This document shows positions 33,132 to 40,693 of a stretch of DNA of 64,000 nt, in pieces; positions within the stretch are counted from its first letter, which is position 1, and the number at the start of each line of letters is the position of its first letter. This DNA is from Streptomyces sp. NBC_01669 (GTDB lineage Bacteria; Actinomycetota; Actinomycetes; Streptomycetales; Streptomycetaceae): positions 4,154,001 to 4,218,000 of the forward strand of contig NZ_JAPEQG010000001.1 in NCBI RefSeq assembly GCF_026339735.1. Reading direction: 5' to 3'. Both the position numbers and the translations under genes were made by a program. The notes beneath the pieces are model-generated. The model had not been told where the DNA came from and did no database searches. It worked only from the letters and a program-made list of their open reading frames with translations.

Positions 33132-34127
33132 CTACCAGGCGAAGGCCTCCGGCGACGGACCCGGGCCCGGGAAGATCTCGTCCAGGGACGCGAGCACCTC
33201 GTCCGACAGGTCAAGGTCCACCGCGCGCACCGCCGAGTCCAGCTGCTCCCGCGTGCGCGGGCCGGAGATCGGTCCCGTCACGCCCGGGCGGGTCAGCAGC
33301 CAGGCCAGCCCCACCTCGCCGGGTTCCAGACCGTGCTTGTCGAGCAGGTCCTCGTACGCCTGGATCTGCGCCCGCACCGTGGTGTTGGCGAGCGCGTCCG
33401 CGGACCGGCCGGACGCCGACCGGGCCGCGCCGCCCTCGCGCTCCTTGCGGATCACACCGCCGAGCAGTCCGCCGTGCAGCGGGGACCACGGGATGACACC
33501 CAGTCCGTACTCCTGCGCTGCCGGGATGACCTCCATCTCGGCGCGGCGCTCGGCGAGGTTGTAGAGGCACTGCTCGCTGACCAGCCCGTACGAACCGAGG
33601 CGCCTGGCGGTCTCGTTGGTCTGGGCGATCTTCCAGCCGGCGAAGTTGGACGAACCGGCGTAGAGGATCTTGCCCTGCTGGATCAGTACGTCGATGGCCT
33701 GCCAGATCTCCTCGACCGGGGTGGAGCGGTCGATGTGGTGGAACTGGTACAGGTCGATGTGGTCGGTCTGCAGCCGCTTGAGGCTGGCGTCGACGGCCCG
33801 CCGGATGTTGAGGGCGGAGAGCTTGTGGTGGTTGGGCCAGGCGTCGCCTTCCGCGGCCATGTTCCCGTACACCTTGGTGGCGAGAACGACCTTGTCGCGG
33901 CGTTCGCCGCCCTGGGCGAACCAGGTGCCGAGGATCTCCTCGGTGCGGCCCTTGTTCTCGCCCCAGCCGTAGACATTGGCGGTGTCGAAGAAGTTGACGC
34001 CCGCGTCCAGAGCGGCATCCATGATCGCGTGACTGTCGGCCTCATTGGTCTGCGGACCGAAGTTCATGGTGCCGAGGACAAGTCGGCTGACTTCGAGTCC
34101 GGTGCGTCCGAGCTGCGTGTACTTCAT
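33132..34127 (-). CDS. Aldo/keto reductase
   Basis: 331-residue NADPH-dependent aldo/keto reductase of the AKR11/YghZ-like group, cytosolic TIM barrel. Catalytic-tetrad positions are D and Y in FFDTANVYGWG, K in LATKVYG and H in YQFHHID. The C-terminal RPGVTGPISGPRT binds the cofactor phosphate. Likely substrates are small aldehydes. The ATG at 34127 begins MKYTQLGRTGLEVS, the family N-terminus. PadR lies 55 bases upstream on the same strand, so the two could be one transcript. Confidence 0.93.
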   Translation of the reverse strand: MKYTQLGRTGLEVSRLVLGTMNFGPQTNEADSHAIMDAALDAGVNFFDTANVYGWGENKGRTEEILGTWFAQGGERRDKVVLATKVYGNMAAEGDAWPNHHKLSALNIRRAVDASLKRLQTDHIDLYQFHHIDRSTPVEEIWQAIDVLIQQGKILYAGSSNFAGWKIAQTNETARRLGSYGLVSEQCLYNLAERRAEMEVIPAAQEYGLGVIPWSPLHGGLLGGVIRKEREGGAARSASGRSADALANTTVRAQIQAYEDLLDKHGLEPGEVGLAWLLTRPGVTGPISGPRTREQLDSAVRAVDLDLSDEVLASLDEIFPGPGPSPEAFAW

Positions 34128-34182
34128 GGGCACCAAGCCAACGCCTTCGAGTCCGCTCGAAGCAAGTGGCCGGCGGGCGGGC

Positions 34183-34740
34183 TCAGCGGGCTTCGAGGTC
34201 CTCCAGCGTCGTTGCCAGCCAGCTCAGTTCCGCCTCGCTCGTCGCGCGGGCGATCGTGAGAACACCTCGGCGGAACGGGTCGTCGAACGCCTCCGCTCCG
34301 AGCGGGCGCTCGCCCTCGGAGTCGTAGTCGTAGAAAAAACTGCTCGGCTCCCGCAGGAACGCCAGCCTGCGCCGCAGCACGTCCGCCTGCTCGGCGGGCG
34401 CCGGGAGATGGCGGAGGAAGGCGAGCACGGTGAACCAACGGTTCTCGTCGCTGATGTCCACCGCGTCGGCCTCGCGCAGCCGGCGGCGCAGCTCCTCGCG
34501 CCCCTCGTCCGTCAGGGTCAGCGTGTGGCGGGGGGCGGCCCTGCTGCCGGGCTCGGTCCGGCGACCGAGCCATCCGGCGCGCTCCAGGCGCTTGATCGCC
34601 GGGTACAGGGTGCCGTCCGCGATCGGGCGGACGTGGCCGGTGAGGTGGGCGACGCGTCGCTTCAGCTCGTAGCCGTGCAATGGCTGCTCGTACAGAAATC
34701 CCAGGATGGCCAGTTCCAGCACCCGTGCATCCTCCCTCAT
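34183..34740 (-). CDS. PadR family transcriptional regulator
   Basis: 185 residues. The N-terminal PadR winged helix (LELAILGFLYEQPLHGYELK, then GTLYPAIKRLERAGWL) and the C-terminal Vir-type dimerisation helices are clear. The ATG at 34740 is the usual family start; an in-frame ATG four codons upstream is possible. It is divergent from an alpha/beta hydrolase gene, with a near-perfect 24-base palindrome between them, so PadR probably represses both. Confidence 0.92.
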   Translation of the reverse strand: MREDARVLELAILGFLYEQPLHGYELKRRVAHLTGHVRPIADGTLYPAIKRLERAGWLGRRTEPGSRAAPRHTLTLTDEGREELRRRLREADAVDISDENRWFTVLAFLRHLPAPAEQADVLRRRLAFLREPSSFFYDYDSEGERPLGAEAFDDPFRRGVLTIARATSEAELSWLATTLEDLEAR

Positions 34741-34744
34741 TGCT

Positions 34745-34768
34745 CTATACATCGGCACCGATATATAG
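34745..34768. promoter_or_regulatory. Probable PadR operator palindrome
   Basis: A 24-base inverted repeat beginning CTATAC and ending TATAG, with only one mismatched pair, is centred between 34756 and 34757. It lies 4 bases upstream of the PadR start and about 40 bases upstream of the divergent hydrolase gene. AT-rich arms around a CGG/CCG core fit a PadR dimer site overlapping promoters. Confidence 0.68.
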
Positions 34769-34809
34769 TCTCGCCGAGAGTTTACAGGGCCGGAGGGGAG
34801 CGGGAGAGC

Positions 34810-35577
34810 ATGAAGAACGCACAGGTGACAGCGGGCGGCGCGCACATCCGGTGGGTGGAGATCCCCGGCAGCACGGCACCGACCCGCGTCTATCTGCATG
34901 GGCTGGGCGCCTCGTCCGGTCCGTACTTCACCGCGAGCGCCGTCCATCCGCTCCTCGCCGGCAGCCGTTCGCTGCTCATGGACATGCTCGGCTTCGGCAT
35001 CAGCGACCGGCCCACGGATGTCGACTACACCCTCGAAGCGCACGCCGACGCGATTGCCGTCGCGCTCCGATCAGCCGACGCGTACGCCACGGACGTCATC
35101 GCGCACAGCATGGGCGGCGCGGTGGCCATCGTGCTCGCGGCCCGCCATCCGGACCTGGTGGCGCGGCTGGTCCTGGTCGACGCGAACCTCGACCCGGTCG
35201 CGCCCGCGCCGCCGCGGCCCGGCTCCAGCGGCATCGCCGCGTACACGGAGGAGGAGTTCCTCGATCACGGACGGCACCAAGTGCGCGACCGGGTGGGACC
35301 CCACTGGTGGTCGACGATGCGGCTCGCGGGCCCGGAGGCGCTGCACCGCAGCGCCGTGCACCTCGCGCGCGGGACGACGCCCACGATGCGCGAGCTGCTG
35401 CTGGAGCTGAAGATTCCGCGCACCTTTCTGCGGCCGGAGAGCGACGGGCCGCTGCCCGACGAGGACGGTCTCGTCGCGGCCGGGGTGCGGGTCGTGCCGG
35501 TCCCGGAGTGCGGACACAACATCATGCTGGACAACCCCGAGGCGTTCGCGAGGGAGACCGCCCGGGGGCTCGCCTGA
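34810..35577 (+). CDS. Alpha/beta hydrolase, divergent from PadR
   Basis: 255-residue alpha/beta hydrolase. The oxyanion motif is HGLGASS (30-36), and the nucleophile S100 lies in AHSMGGA. The acid would be near R208-D212 (RPESDG), and the base H236 lies in ECGHNIM. There is no signal peptide, so it acts in the cytosol, probably on an ester or lactone. A GGGAG site precedes the ATG at 34810. Its expression is probably controlled by the divergent PadR protein. Confidence 0.9.
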   Translation: MKNAQVTAGGAHIRWVEIPGSTAPTRVYLHGLGASSGPYFTASAVHPLLAGSRSLLMDMLGFGISDRPTDVDYTLEAHADAIAVALRSADAYATDVIAHSMGGAVAIVLAARHPDLVARLVLVDANLDPVAPAPPRPGSSGIAAYTEEEFLDHGRHQVRDRVGPHWWSTMRLAGPEALHRSAVHLARGTTPTMRELLLELKIPRTFLRPESDGPLPDEDGLVAAGVRVVPVPECGHNIMLDNPEAFARETARGLA

Positions 35578-35604
35578 CGGGAGCCGGTGTCACCCGACAG
35601 GCTC

Positions 35605-35694
35605 TCAGCCGCCGAGCGCGGCTGCCACGGCGACGACGGCGAACATCAGCACGAGCACGGCCGCCATGATGCGGTTTCTGGTCTTCGGGTCCAC
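35605..35694 (-). CDS. 29-residue single-span membrane peptide
   Basis: A very small gene starting GTG at 35694 and encoding VDPKTRNRIMAAVLVLMFAV followed by VAVAAALGG. A basic N-terminus is followed by a hydrophobic segment of about 20 residues, which fits a single-pass inner-membrane peptide. It lies 22 bases downstream of thpR, which runs in the same direction, so the two may be co-transcribed. I believe similar peptides are conserved in Streptomyces at this position, but I cannot verify that here. It could be missed by ordinary gene finders. Confidence 0.6.
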   Translation of the reverse strand: MDPKTRNRIMAAVLVLMFAVVAVAAALGG

Positions 35695-35716
35695 CCGTCG
35701 AGCGTAACCGCATCGC

Positions 35717-36289
35717 TCAGTGTCCCAGCGACCAGGATGCGACCACCTCGTACCGCGGCTGCTCCCCCGGCACCCCGGAAACCGGCAGATTGCTGCGTAC
35801 GAGAGCCACCTCGCCGACCTCCCACGGCGTGCCCTCGAAGGTGTCCAGGGCCTCCAGATAGGGGTGCAAGTCCGCCTCGGCGCGACTGCGGGCAAGGGTG
35901 AGGTGCGGGGTATAACGGCGGTGCTCGTCCATCGGCACGCCGGCGCGGCGGGCGGCGGCGTCGGCACGCTCGGCGAGGAGCCTCATCGTGTCGAGGCCGC
36001 CCGCGGCCCCGGCCCACAGCACATGGCCGTCGAACCGGCCGCCGCGGTGGATGCGCAGCGGGAACCGCTCGGTGCGACCGGCGGCGCGCCCCAGCCGCTC
36101 GTGCAGATCGGGCAACAGCGCGTCGTCGACCACACCGAGGAAGGCGAGCGTGAAGTGCCACGCGTCGGTTCCGGTCCAGCGCAGACCACCGGCGCCCGGA
36201 AGGGTGTGCAGCGGGGCGACGGCACGGCGGAGCTCCGCGATGGCCGAGTCGGGCGGCAGGACGGCAACGAAGAGTCTCATGCGGCTCAT
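35717..36289 (-). CDS. thpR: RNA 2',3'-cyclic phosphodiesterase ThpR (LigT-like)
   Basis: 190-residue 2H phosphoesterase that opens 2',3'-cyclic phosphate ends of RNA. The two HxT motifs are HFTLAF (45-50) and HLTLAR (129-134), and the N-terminal MRLFVAVLPP is the family start. The ATG at 36289 gives MSRMRLF; the ATG at 36280 is equally likely. It is followed by the small membrane peptide gene. Confidence 0.93.
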   Translation of the reverse strand: MSRMRLFVAVLPPDSAIAELRRAVAPLHTLPGAGGLRWTGTDAWHFTLAFLGVVDDALLPDLHERLGRAAGRTERFPLRIHRGGRFDGHVLWAGAAGGLDTMRLLAERADAAARRAGVPMDEHRRYTPHLTLARSRAEADLHPYLEALDTFEGTPWEVGEVALVRSNLPVSGVPGEQPRYEVVASWSLGH

Positions 36290-36432
36290 GAATCGAGTGT
36301 CGCACCGGTCACCGTGCGTATCGTTGTACCAGGTCCTGTCCGCGCCCGTGCGGCGGCGGGGAAGAGCGGCACGATGACCGTCGTGGACACCTGTTCCCGC
36401 ACGACTGACAGCGCCCTCGGCCATGAGCAACG

Positions 36433-36462
36433 GGCCCCGACCGGTACCCACCGGTCGGGGCC
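36433..36462 (-). terminator. Hairpin downstream of the MFS gene
   Basis: A perfect 13-bp stem (36433-36445 with 36450-36462) with a 4-base ACCC loop lies 26 bases past the stop of the leftward MFS gene. It probably ends the MarR-MFS operon before the thpR promoter. Confidence 0.8.
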
Positions 36463-36487
36463 GAACCACGTCGCGTACGGGCGGCCC

Positions 36488-37849
36488 TCAGGCCGCCGTC
36501 GCCAGCTGCTCGCGCGGGACGAACCGCACATGCGGGTGGCCCGGTCGCAGATCGACCTTGAGGCGCAGGCCGCCGACGCGGGCCAGCATGAAGCCGACGC
36601 CGAGCGCGGCCAGCAGCGAGAACGCACCGCCGACCGCCATGGCGGTCCGGACGCCGTACGCGTCGCTGATCCAGCCCACGATCGGGGCGCCCACCGGCGT
36701 ACCCCCGGCGAAGACCATCATGTACAGGCTCATCACCCGGCCGCGCATGGCCGGGTCGGCCGCCATCTGGACGCTCGTGTTCGCGCTGATGTTGGTCGTC
36801 ATGCCGATCATGCCGATCGGGACCAGCAGGATCGCGAAGAGCCAGACGGACGGGGACAGGGACGCAATGATCTCCAGGAGACCGAATGCGGTGCCCGCCG
36901 CCACCAACATCCGCAGCCGCGAGGAACGACGGCGGGCGGCGAGCAGGGCGCCGGCCAGGGAGCCGGCCGCCATGAGGATGTTGAAGAACGAGTACATCCC
37001 GGCGCCGCCGTGGAAGATCTCGTCCGCGAAGGCGGTGAGCCAGATCGGGAAGTTGAAGCCGAACGTGCCGACGAAGCCGACGAGGACGATCGGCCAGATC
37101 AGCTCGGGGCGGCCGGAGACATAGCGCAGCCCCTCGCGCAACTGCCCCTTGGCGCGCGGTACGACGACCGCCTTGTGCAGTTCGCCCGTACGCATCATCA
37201 GCAGACCGACGAGCGGGGCGAGGAACGACAGACCGTTGAACATGAATGCCCAGCCACTGCCGACCGTGGTGATCAGGACACCCGCGACGGCGGGGCCGAT
37301 GAGCCGGGCGGACTGGAAGTTGGCCGAGTTCAGGCTGACCGCGTTGCGCAGCTGGGCCGGGCCGACCATCTCGGAGACGAACGACTGGCGGGCCGGGTTG
37401 TCGACGACCGTGACCATGCCGAGGAGGAAGGCGATCAGGTAGACGTGCCAGACCTGGACGACTCCGGAGAGCGTGAGGACGGCGAGGGCGATGCCGCAGA
37501 GCCCGAGCGCGGCCTGGCTGACGAGGAGGAGCTTGCGCTTCGGGAGCCGGTCGGCGATGACGCCGCCGTACAGGCCGAAGAGCAGCATGGGAAGGAACTG
37601 GAGGGCCGTGGTGATGCCGACGGCGGCGGCGGACCCGGTGAGGCTCAGGACGAGCCAGTCCTGCGTGATGCGGGACATCCAGGTACCGGTGTTGGAGATC
37701 ACGGCGCCCGTGGCGAACAGGCGGTAGTTGCGGATCTTCAGCGACGAGAAGGTCCCGCCGGGCTTGCTCTCGTGGGTGGACGTCGGTGCGGGGGCGGAGT
37801 CTGCTCCGGATCCCGTACTCAAAAGGGTTCGCCTCCTCGGCGTGGACAT
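36488..37849 (-). CDS. MFS transporter (enterobactin exporter EntS/DHA3-like)
   Basis: 453-residue major facilitator with about 12 membrane segments. The N-terminal FATGAVISNTGTWMSRITQD and the ADRLPKRKLLL loop are typical of the DHA3 group of drug and siderophore exporters. The start ATG at 37849 begins MSTPRRRTLL. It lies 53 bases downstream of a MarR gene on the same strand, so it is probably a drug-responsive efflux operon. The substrate is unknown. Confidence 0.92.
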   Translation of the reverse strand: MSTPRRRTLLSTGSGADSAPAPTSTHESKPGGTFSSLKIRNYRLFATGAVISNTGTWMSRITQDWLVLSLTGSAAAVGITTALQFLPMLLFGLYGGVIADRLPKRKLLLVSQAALGLCGIALAVLTLSGVVQVWHVYLIAFLLGMVTVVDNPARQSFVSEMVGPAQLRNAVSLNSANFQSARLIGPAVAGVLITTVGSGWAFMFNGLSFLAPLVGLLMMRTGELHKAVVVPRAKGQLREGLRYVSGRPELIWPIVLVGFVGTFGFNFPIWLTAFADEIFHGGAGMYSFFNILMAAGSLAGALLAARRRSSRLRMLVAAGTAFGLLEIIASLSPSVWLFAILLVPIGMIGMTTNISANTSVQMAADPAMRGRVMSLYMMVFAGGTPVGAPIVGWISDAYGVRTAMAVGGAFSLLAALGVGFMLARVGGLRLKVDLRPGHPHVRFVPREQLATAA

Positions 37850-37902
37850 TTCGCTGACTGACGAGGCAGTGAAGCGGCACCGGACCGTGGTCCGGTACGC
37901 CG

Positions 37903-38349
37903 CTACAGGTGGGCGAGCTTTTCCAGTACGGGCGCGGCCTTGCGCAGCGTCTCCCACTCCTCCTCGTCCAGGCCCTCGGCGAGGGTGGCCAGCCAGGCGT
38001 TCCGCTTGGAGCGGCTCTCCTCGAGCATGGCTTCGGCCTGCTCGGTCTGGCTGACCATCTTCTGGCGACGGTCATCGGGGTGCGGTTCCAGTCTGACCAG
38101 CCCCTTGGCTTCCAGCAGCGCGACGATGCGGGTCATCGACGGAGGCTGCACATGCTCCTTGCGGGCCAGCTCACCGGGGGTGGCGGAACCGCAGCGGGCG
38201 AGCGTGCCGAGCACCGACATCTCGGTGGGGCTCAGCGACTCGTCCACGCGCTGGTGCTTGAGGCGTCGGCCCAGCAGCATCACGGCGGAACGAAGGGAGC
38301 TCACGGCGGCAGCACTGTCGCCGTCGTGGATCAGGTCAGGCATGTTCAT
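37903..38349 (-). CDS. MarR family regulator of the MFS efflux gene
   Basis: 148-residue MarR winged-helix repressor. The HTH is at about 55-80 (TPGELARKEHVQPPSMTRIV), with the wing HPDDRRQKMV. It leads the MarR-MFS operon and probably represses it. The ATG at 38349 or the third-codon ATG at 38343 can be the start. A partial dyad with TTAG/CTAA ends overlaps the start region. Confidence 0.93.
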   Translation of the reverse strand: MNMPDLIHDGDSAAAVSSLRSAVMLLGRRLKHQRVDESLSPTEMSVLGTLARCGSATPGELARKEHVQPPSMTRIVALLEAKGLVRLEPHPDDRRQKMVSQTEQAEAMLEESRSKRNAWLATLAEGLDEEEWETLRKAAPVLEKLAHL

Positions 38350-38374
38350 TAGAATACCTCATTACCTACCCTAA
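38349..38374. promoter_or_regulatory. Possible operator of the MarR-MFS operon
   Basis: An imperfect 26-base dyad with outer arms TTAG/CTAA and internal TA/TA pairs; eight of 13 pairs match. It directly overlaps the MarR start codon in a locally AT-rich stretch. The match is weak, so this is only a candidate. Confidence 0.35.
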
Positions 38375-38476
38375 AGACCATTCGCTGGTACAGGCGCGTC
38401 TGATCACTCACCCGAACGAGTGAGTTGGATGCGGAAAGTGACGCCAACCGACCTCGGAGGCCTAACCCTGCTTGCC

Positions 38477-38668
38477 ATGGGATCGACAGTGCTCAGCCTG
38501 CGGGTAGACGGTGAGCTGCTCGACCGGCTCCGGCAGCACGCCGCCAAACGCGGAATGAGCGTCCAGGACTATGTGGTCCGGACGCTCATTCGGGACGACT
38601 TCGACGAGCGCTTCAAGACGGCCGTCGACGAGACGCAGAAGTTCTATGGAGCGGAAGGGGTCACGTGA
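38477..38668 (+). CDS. Ribbon-helix-helix DNA-binding protein
   Basis: 63-residue CopG/Arc-like protein. The ribbon TVLSLRVDGELLDRL is followed by helices with HAAKRGMSVQDYVVRTLIRD. The ATG at 38477 gives the compact family form, although the best GGAGG lies about 17 bases upstream. It may be a small regulator or the antidote of a lost toxin; no toxin gene is adjacent. The last 8 bases overlap the convergent permease gene. Confidence 0.82.
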   Translation: MGSTVLSLRVDGELLDRLRQHAAKRGMSVQDYVVRTLIRDDFDERFKTAVDETQKFYGAEGVT

Positions 38669-40115
38669 GGCCGAGAGCCGGCATCGCGTAGTAGAAGACG
38701 AAGACCGCCGACACGACGTACATGGCCACCGGCACCTCACGCCAGCGCCCGGCCGCCACCCGCAGCACGGTGAAGGCGATGAAGCCGATGCCGATGCCAT
38801 TGGTGATCGAGTAGGTGAACGGCATCATCACCATGGCCAGGAAGGCCGGGATGGCGAGCGTGTAGTCGCTCCAGTCGATGTCCCGCACCGAACCCGCGAT
38901 GATCAGGAAGCCGACGGCCAGCAGCGCCGGAGTGGCCGCCTGCGACGGGACCATGGTCGCCAGCGGCGTCAGAAACAGTGCCACCGTGAACAGCAGGCCG
39001 GTCACCACGCTCGCGAAGCCGGTGCGTGCGCCCTCGCCGACGCCCGCGGTGGACTCCACGAAGCAGGTTCCTGCGGAGGCGGAGCTCGCACCGCCCGCGG
39101 CGACCGCGATGCCGTCCACGAACAGCACCTTGTTGATGCCGGGGAAGTTGCCGTCCTTGTCCATCAGCTTGGCCTCGTCGCCGACGCCGAGGATGGTGCC
39201 CATCGCGTCGAAGAAGCAGGACAGCAACACGGTGAAGACGAACAGGATGCCGGTGAGCACACCCACCTTGTCGAAGCCGCCGAACAGACTGACGTGGCCG
39301 ATCAGCCCGAAGTCGGGGGTGGCGACCGGATTGCCCGGCCACTGCGGGACGGTCAGGCCCCACGCCTCGCCCGGCAGATCGGCGACCGCGTCGATGATCA
39401 GCGCGACGACCGTCATCGAGACGATGGAGATGAGGATCGCGCCCGGCACCTTGCGGACGATCAGCGCGAGCGTGAGCAGCGCGCCGAGGATGAAGACCAG
39501 GACCGGCCAGCCATGGAGGTGGCCGTCACTGCCGAGCTGGAGCGGCACGGTGGTGTGCGCGGCGTCCGGGATGCGGGAGACGAAGCCCGAGTCGACCAGA
39601 CCGATCAGCAGGATGAAGAGACCGATACCGATGGCGATGCCCTTGCGGAGCGACGTCGGTACCGCGTTCATCACGCGTTCACGCAGCCCGGTCGCGACCA
39701 GCAGCATGACGACGATGCCCGCGAGGACGACCATGCCCATCGCGTCCGGCCAGCTCATCCGGGGGGCGAGCTGGAGGGCGACGACGGTGTTGACGCCGAG
39801 GCCGGCGGCCAGCGCGATCGGCACGTTGCCGATGACGCCCATCAGGAGCGTGGAGAACGCAGCGGTCAGCACGGTGGCGGTGACCAGCTGGCCACCATTC
39901 AGCTGGTGCCCGTACATGTCCTTCGCGCTGCCGAGGATGATCGGGTTCAGCACGATGATGTACGCCATCGCGAAGAACGTGGCGAATCCGCCACGGATTT
40001 CGCGCGCGACCGACGACCCCCGCTCGGAGATCTTGAAGAAACGGTCCAGGCCGCCGTGCGGTTGTGGAGCCGGAGGCTGCTTGGAGGCGACCGCAGCGGT
40101 GGCCGAGGGGGACAT
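38661..40115 (-). CDS. NCS2/AzgA-type purine permease
   Basis: 484-residue permease with 12-14 membrane segments of the NCS2 azaguanine-like (AzgA/PbuG) family, importing hypoxanthine, guanine or adenine with protons. Family stretches GGFATFFAMAYIIVLNP (near the N-terminus) and SCFFDAMGTILGVGDEA (middle) are intact, as is AGGASSASAGTCFVESTAG. The 188 bases upstream are AT-rich; I see no clear purine riboswitch. The 3' end overlaps the RHH gene by 8 bases. Confidence 0.94.
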   Translation of the reverse strand: MSPSATAAVASKQPPAPQPHGGLDRFFKISERGSSVAREIRGGFATFFAMAYIIVLNPIILGSAKDMYGHQLNGGQLVTATVLTAAFSTLLMGVIGNVPIALAAGLGVNTVVALQLAPRMSWPDAMGMVVLAGIVVMLLVATGLRERVMNAVPTSLRKGIAIGIGLFILLIGLVDSGFVSRIPDAAHTTVPLQLGSDGHLHGWPVLVFILGALLTLALIVRKVPGAILISIVSMTVVALIIDAVADLPGEAWGLTVPQWPGNPVATPDFGLIGHVSLFGGFDKVGVLTGILFVFTVLLSCFFDAMGTILGVGDEAKLMDKDGNFPGINKVLFVDGIAVAAGGASSASAGTCFVESTAGVGEGARTGFASVVTGLLFTVALFLTPLATMVPSQAATPALLAVGFLIIAGSVRDIDWSDYTLAIPAFLAMVMMPFTYSITNGIGIGFIAFTVLRVAAGRWREVPVAMYVVSAVFVFYYAMPALGLT

Positions 40116-40303
40116 GTATGACCTCAGTCGTACGTAGAGGGGAGAGAAAAGTAGTCAGCTTTGGACTTTTACACGAATAAATCGAGACAGCCGTAAGCAG
40201 ATTTCAGTATGAATACATAAGGCAAAGATCGCTATCTCCGCGCGTAGACCCTTGGGCGGACTGGGCCGAGGAGCTTTACATATCGGCCGCATAGACTGAG
40301 CCC

Positions 40304-40597
40304 ATGGCGAAGTGGACACCGACACACGAGGCACCCGAGCCCCTGGAGGGGCCCGTCGTCGCCACCATCACCGGCGGCACGATCCTCTGGTTCGTCCTCT
40401 TCCTCGTGCAGCTGCCGTTCTACGGCTGGTTCGACGACCACGGGCACACGTGGTGGATCTGGACGTGTCTGGCCGGTGCCGGGCTCGGACTGATCGGCAT
40501 CTGGTACGTGCGGGGGCGCGACGCGGCGATCAAGCGGGCGGCCGTCGAGGCCGGACCGGCTGACGCGTCCAGCGACGAAAGTCAGGGTCGGCCCTGA
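40304..40597 (+). CDS. DUF2530 membrane protein
   Basis: 97-residue DUF2530 protein with two membrane segments (about 22-44 and 52-70) and family motifs WFVLFLVQLPFYGW and GIWYVRGRDAA. No function is known. It is divergent from the purine permease. The last codons and the TGA stop form part of a hairpin (40575-40604), so the terminator is built into the coding end. Confidence 0.9.
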   Translation: MAKWTPTHEAPEPLEGPVVATITGGTILWFVLFLVQLPFYGWFDDHGHTWWIWTCLAGAGLGLIGIWYVRGRDAAIKRAAVEAGPADASSDESQGRP

Positions 40598-40604
40598 CTT
40601 TCGT
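40575..40604 (+). terminator. Hairpin overlapping the DUF2530 stop codon
   Basis: A perfect 13-bp stem (40575-40587 with 40592-40604) with loop TCGG; the stop codon lies in the right arm. It is the likely terminator before the P-type ATPase gene, which starts 90 bases further on. Confidence 0.75.
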
Positions 40605-40693
40605 ACAGCCCGAGGACCATTCCGCTCCTCCCCCGGTCTGATCTTCGGCCCCCCGGCGGGTGAACCGGACGTTCCACCCGTACCGTCGGAACC

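Noticed and set aside
40116..40303. Possible purine riboswitch upstream of the NCS2 permease
   Set aside because: The region is AT-rich but I could not find the paired three-way junction or conserved loop pattern of a purine aptamer.
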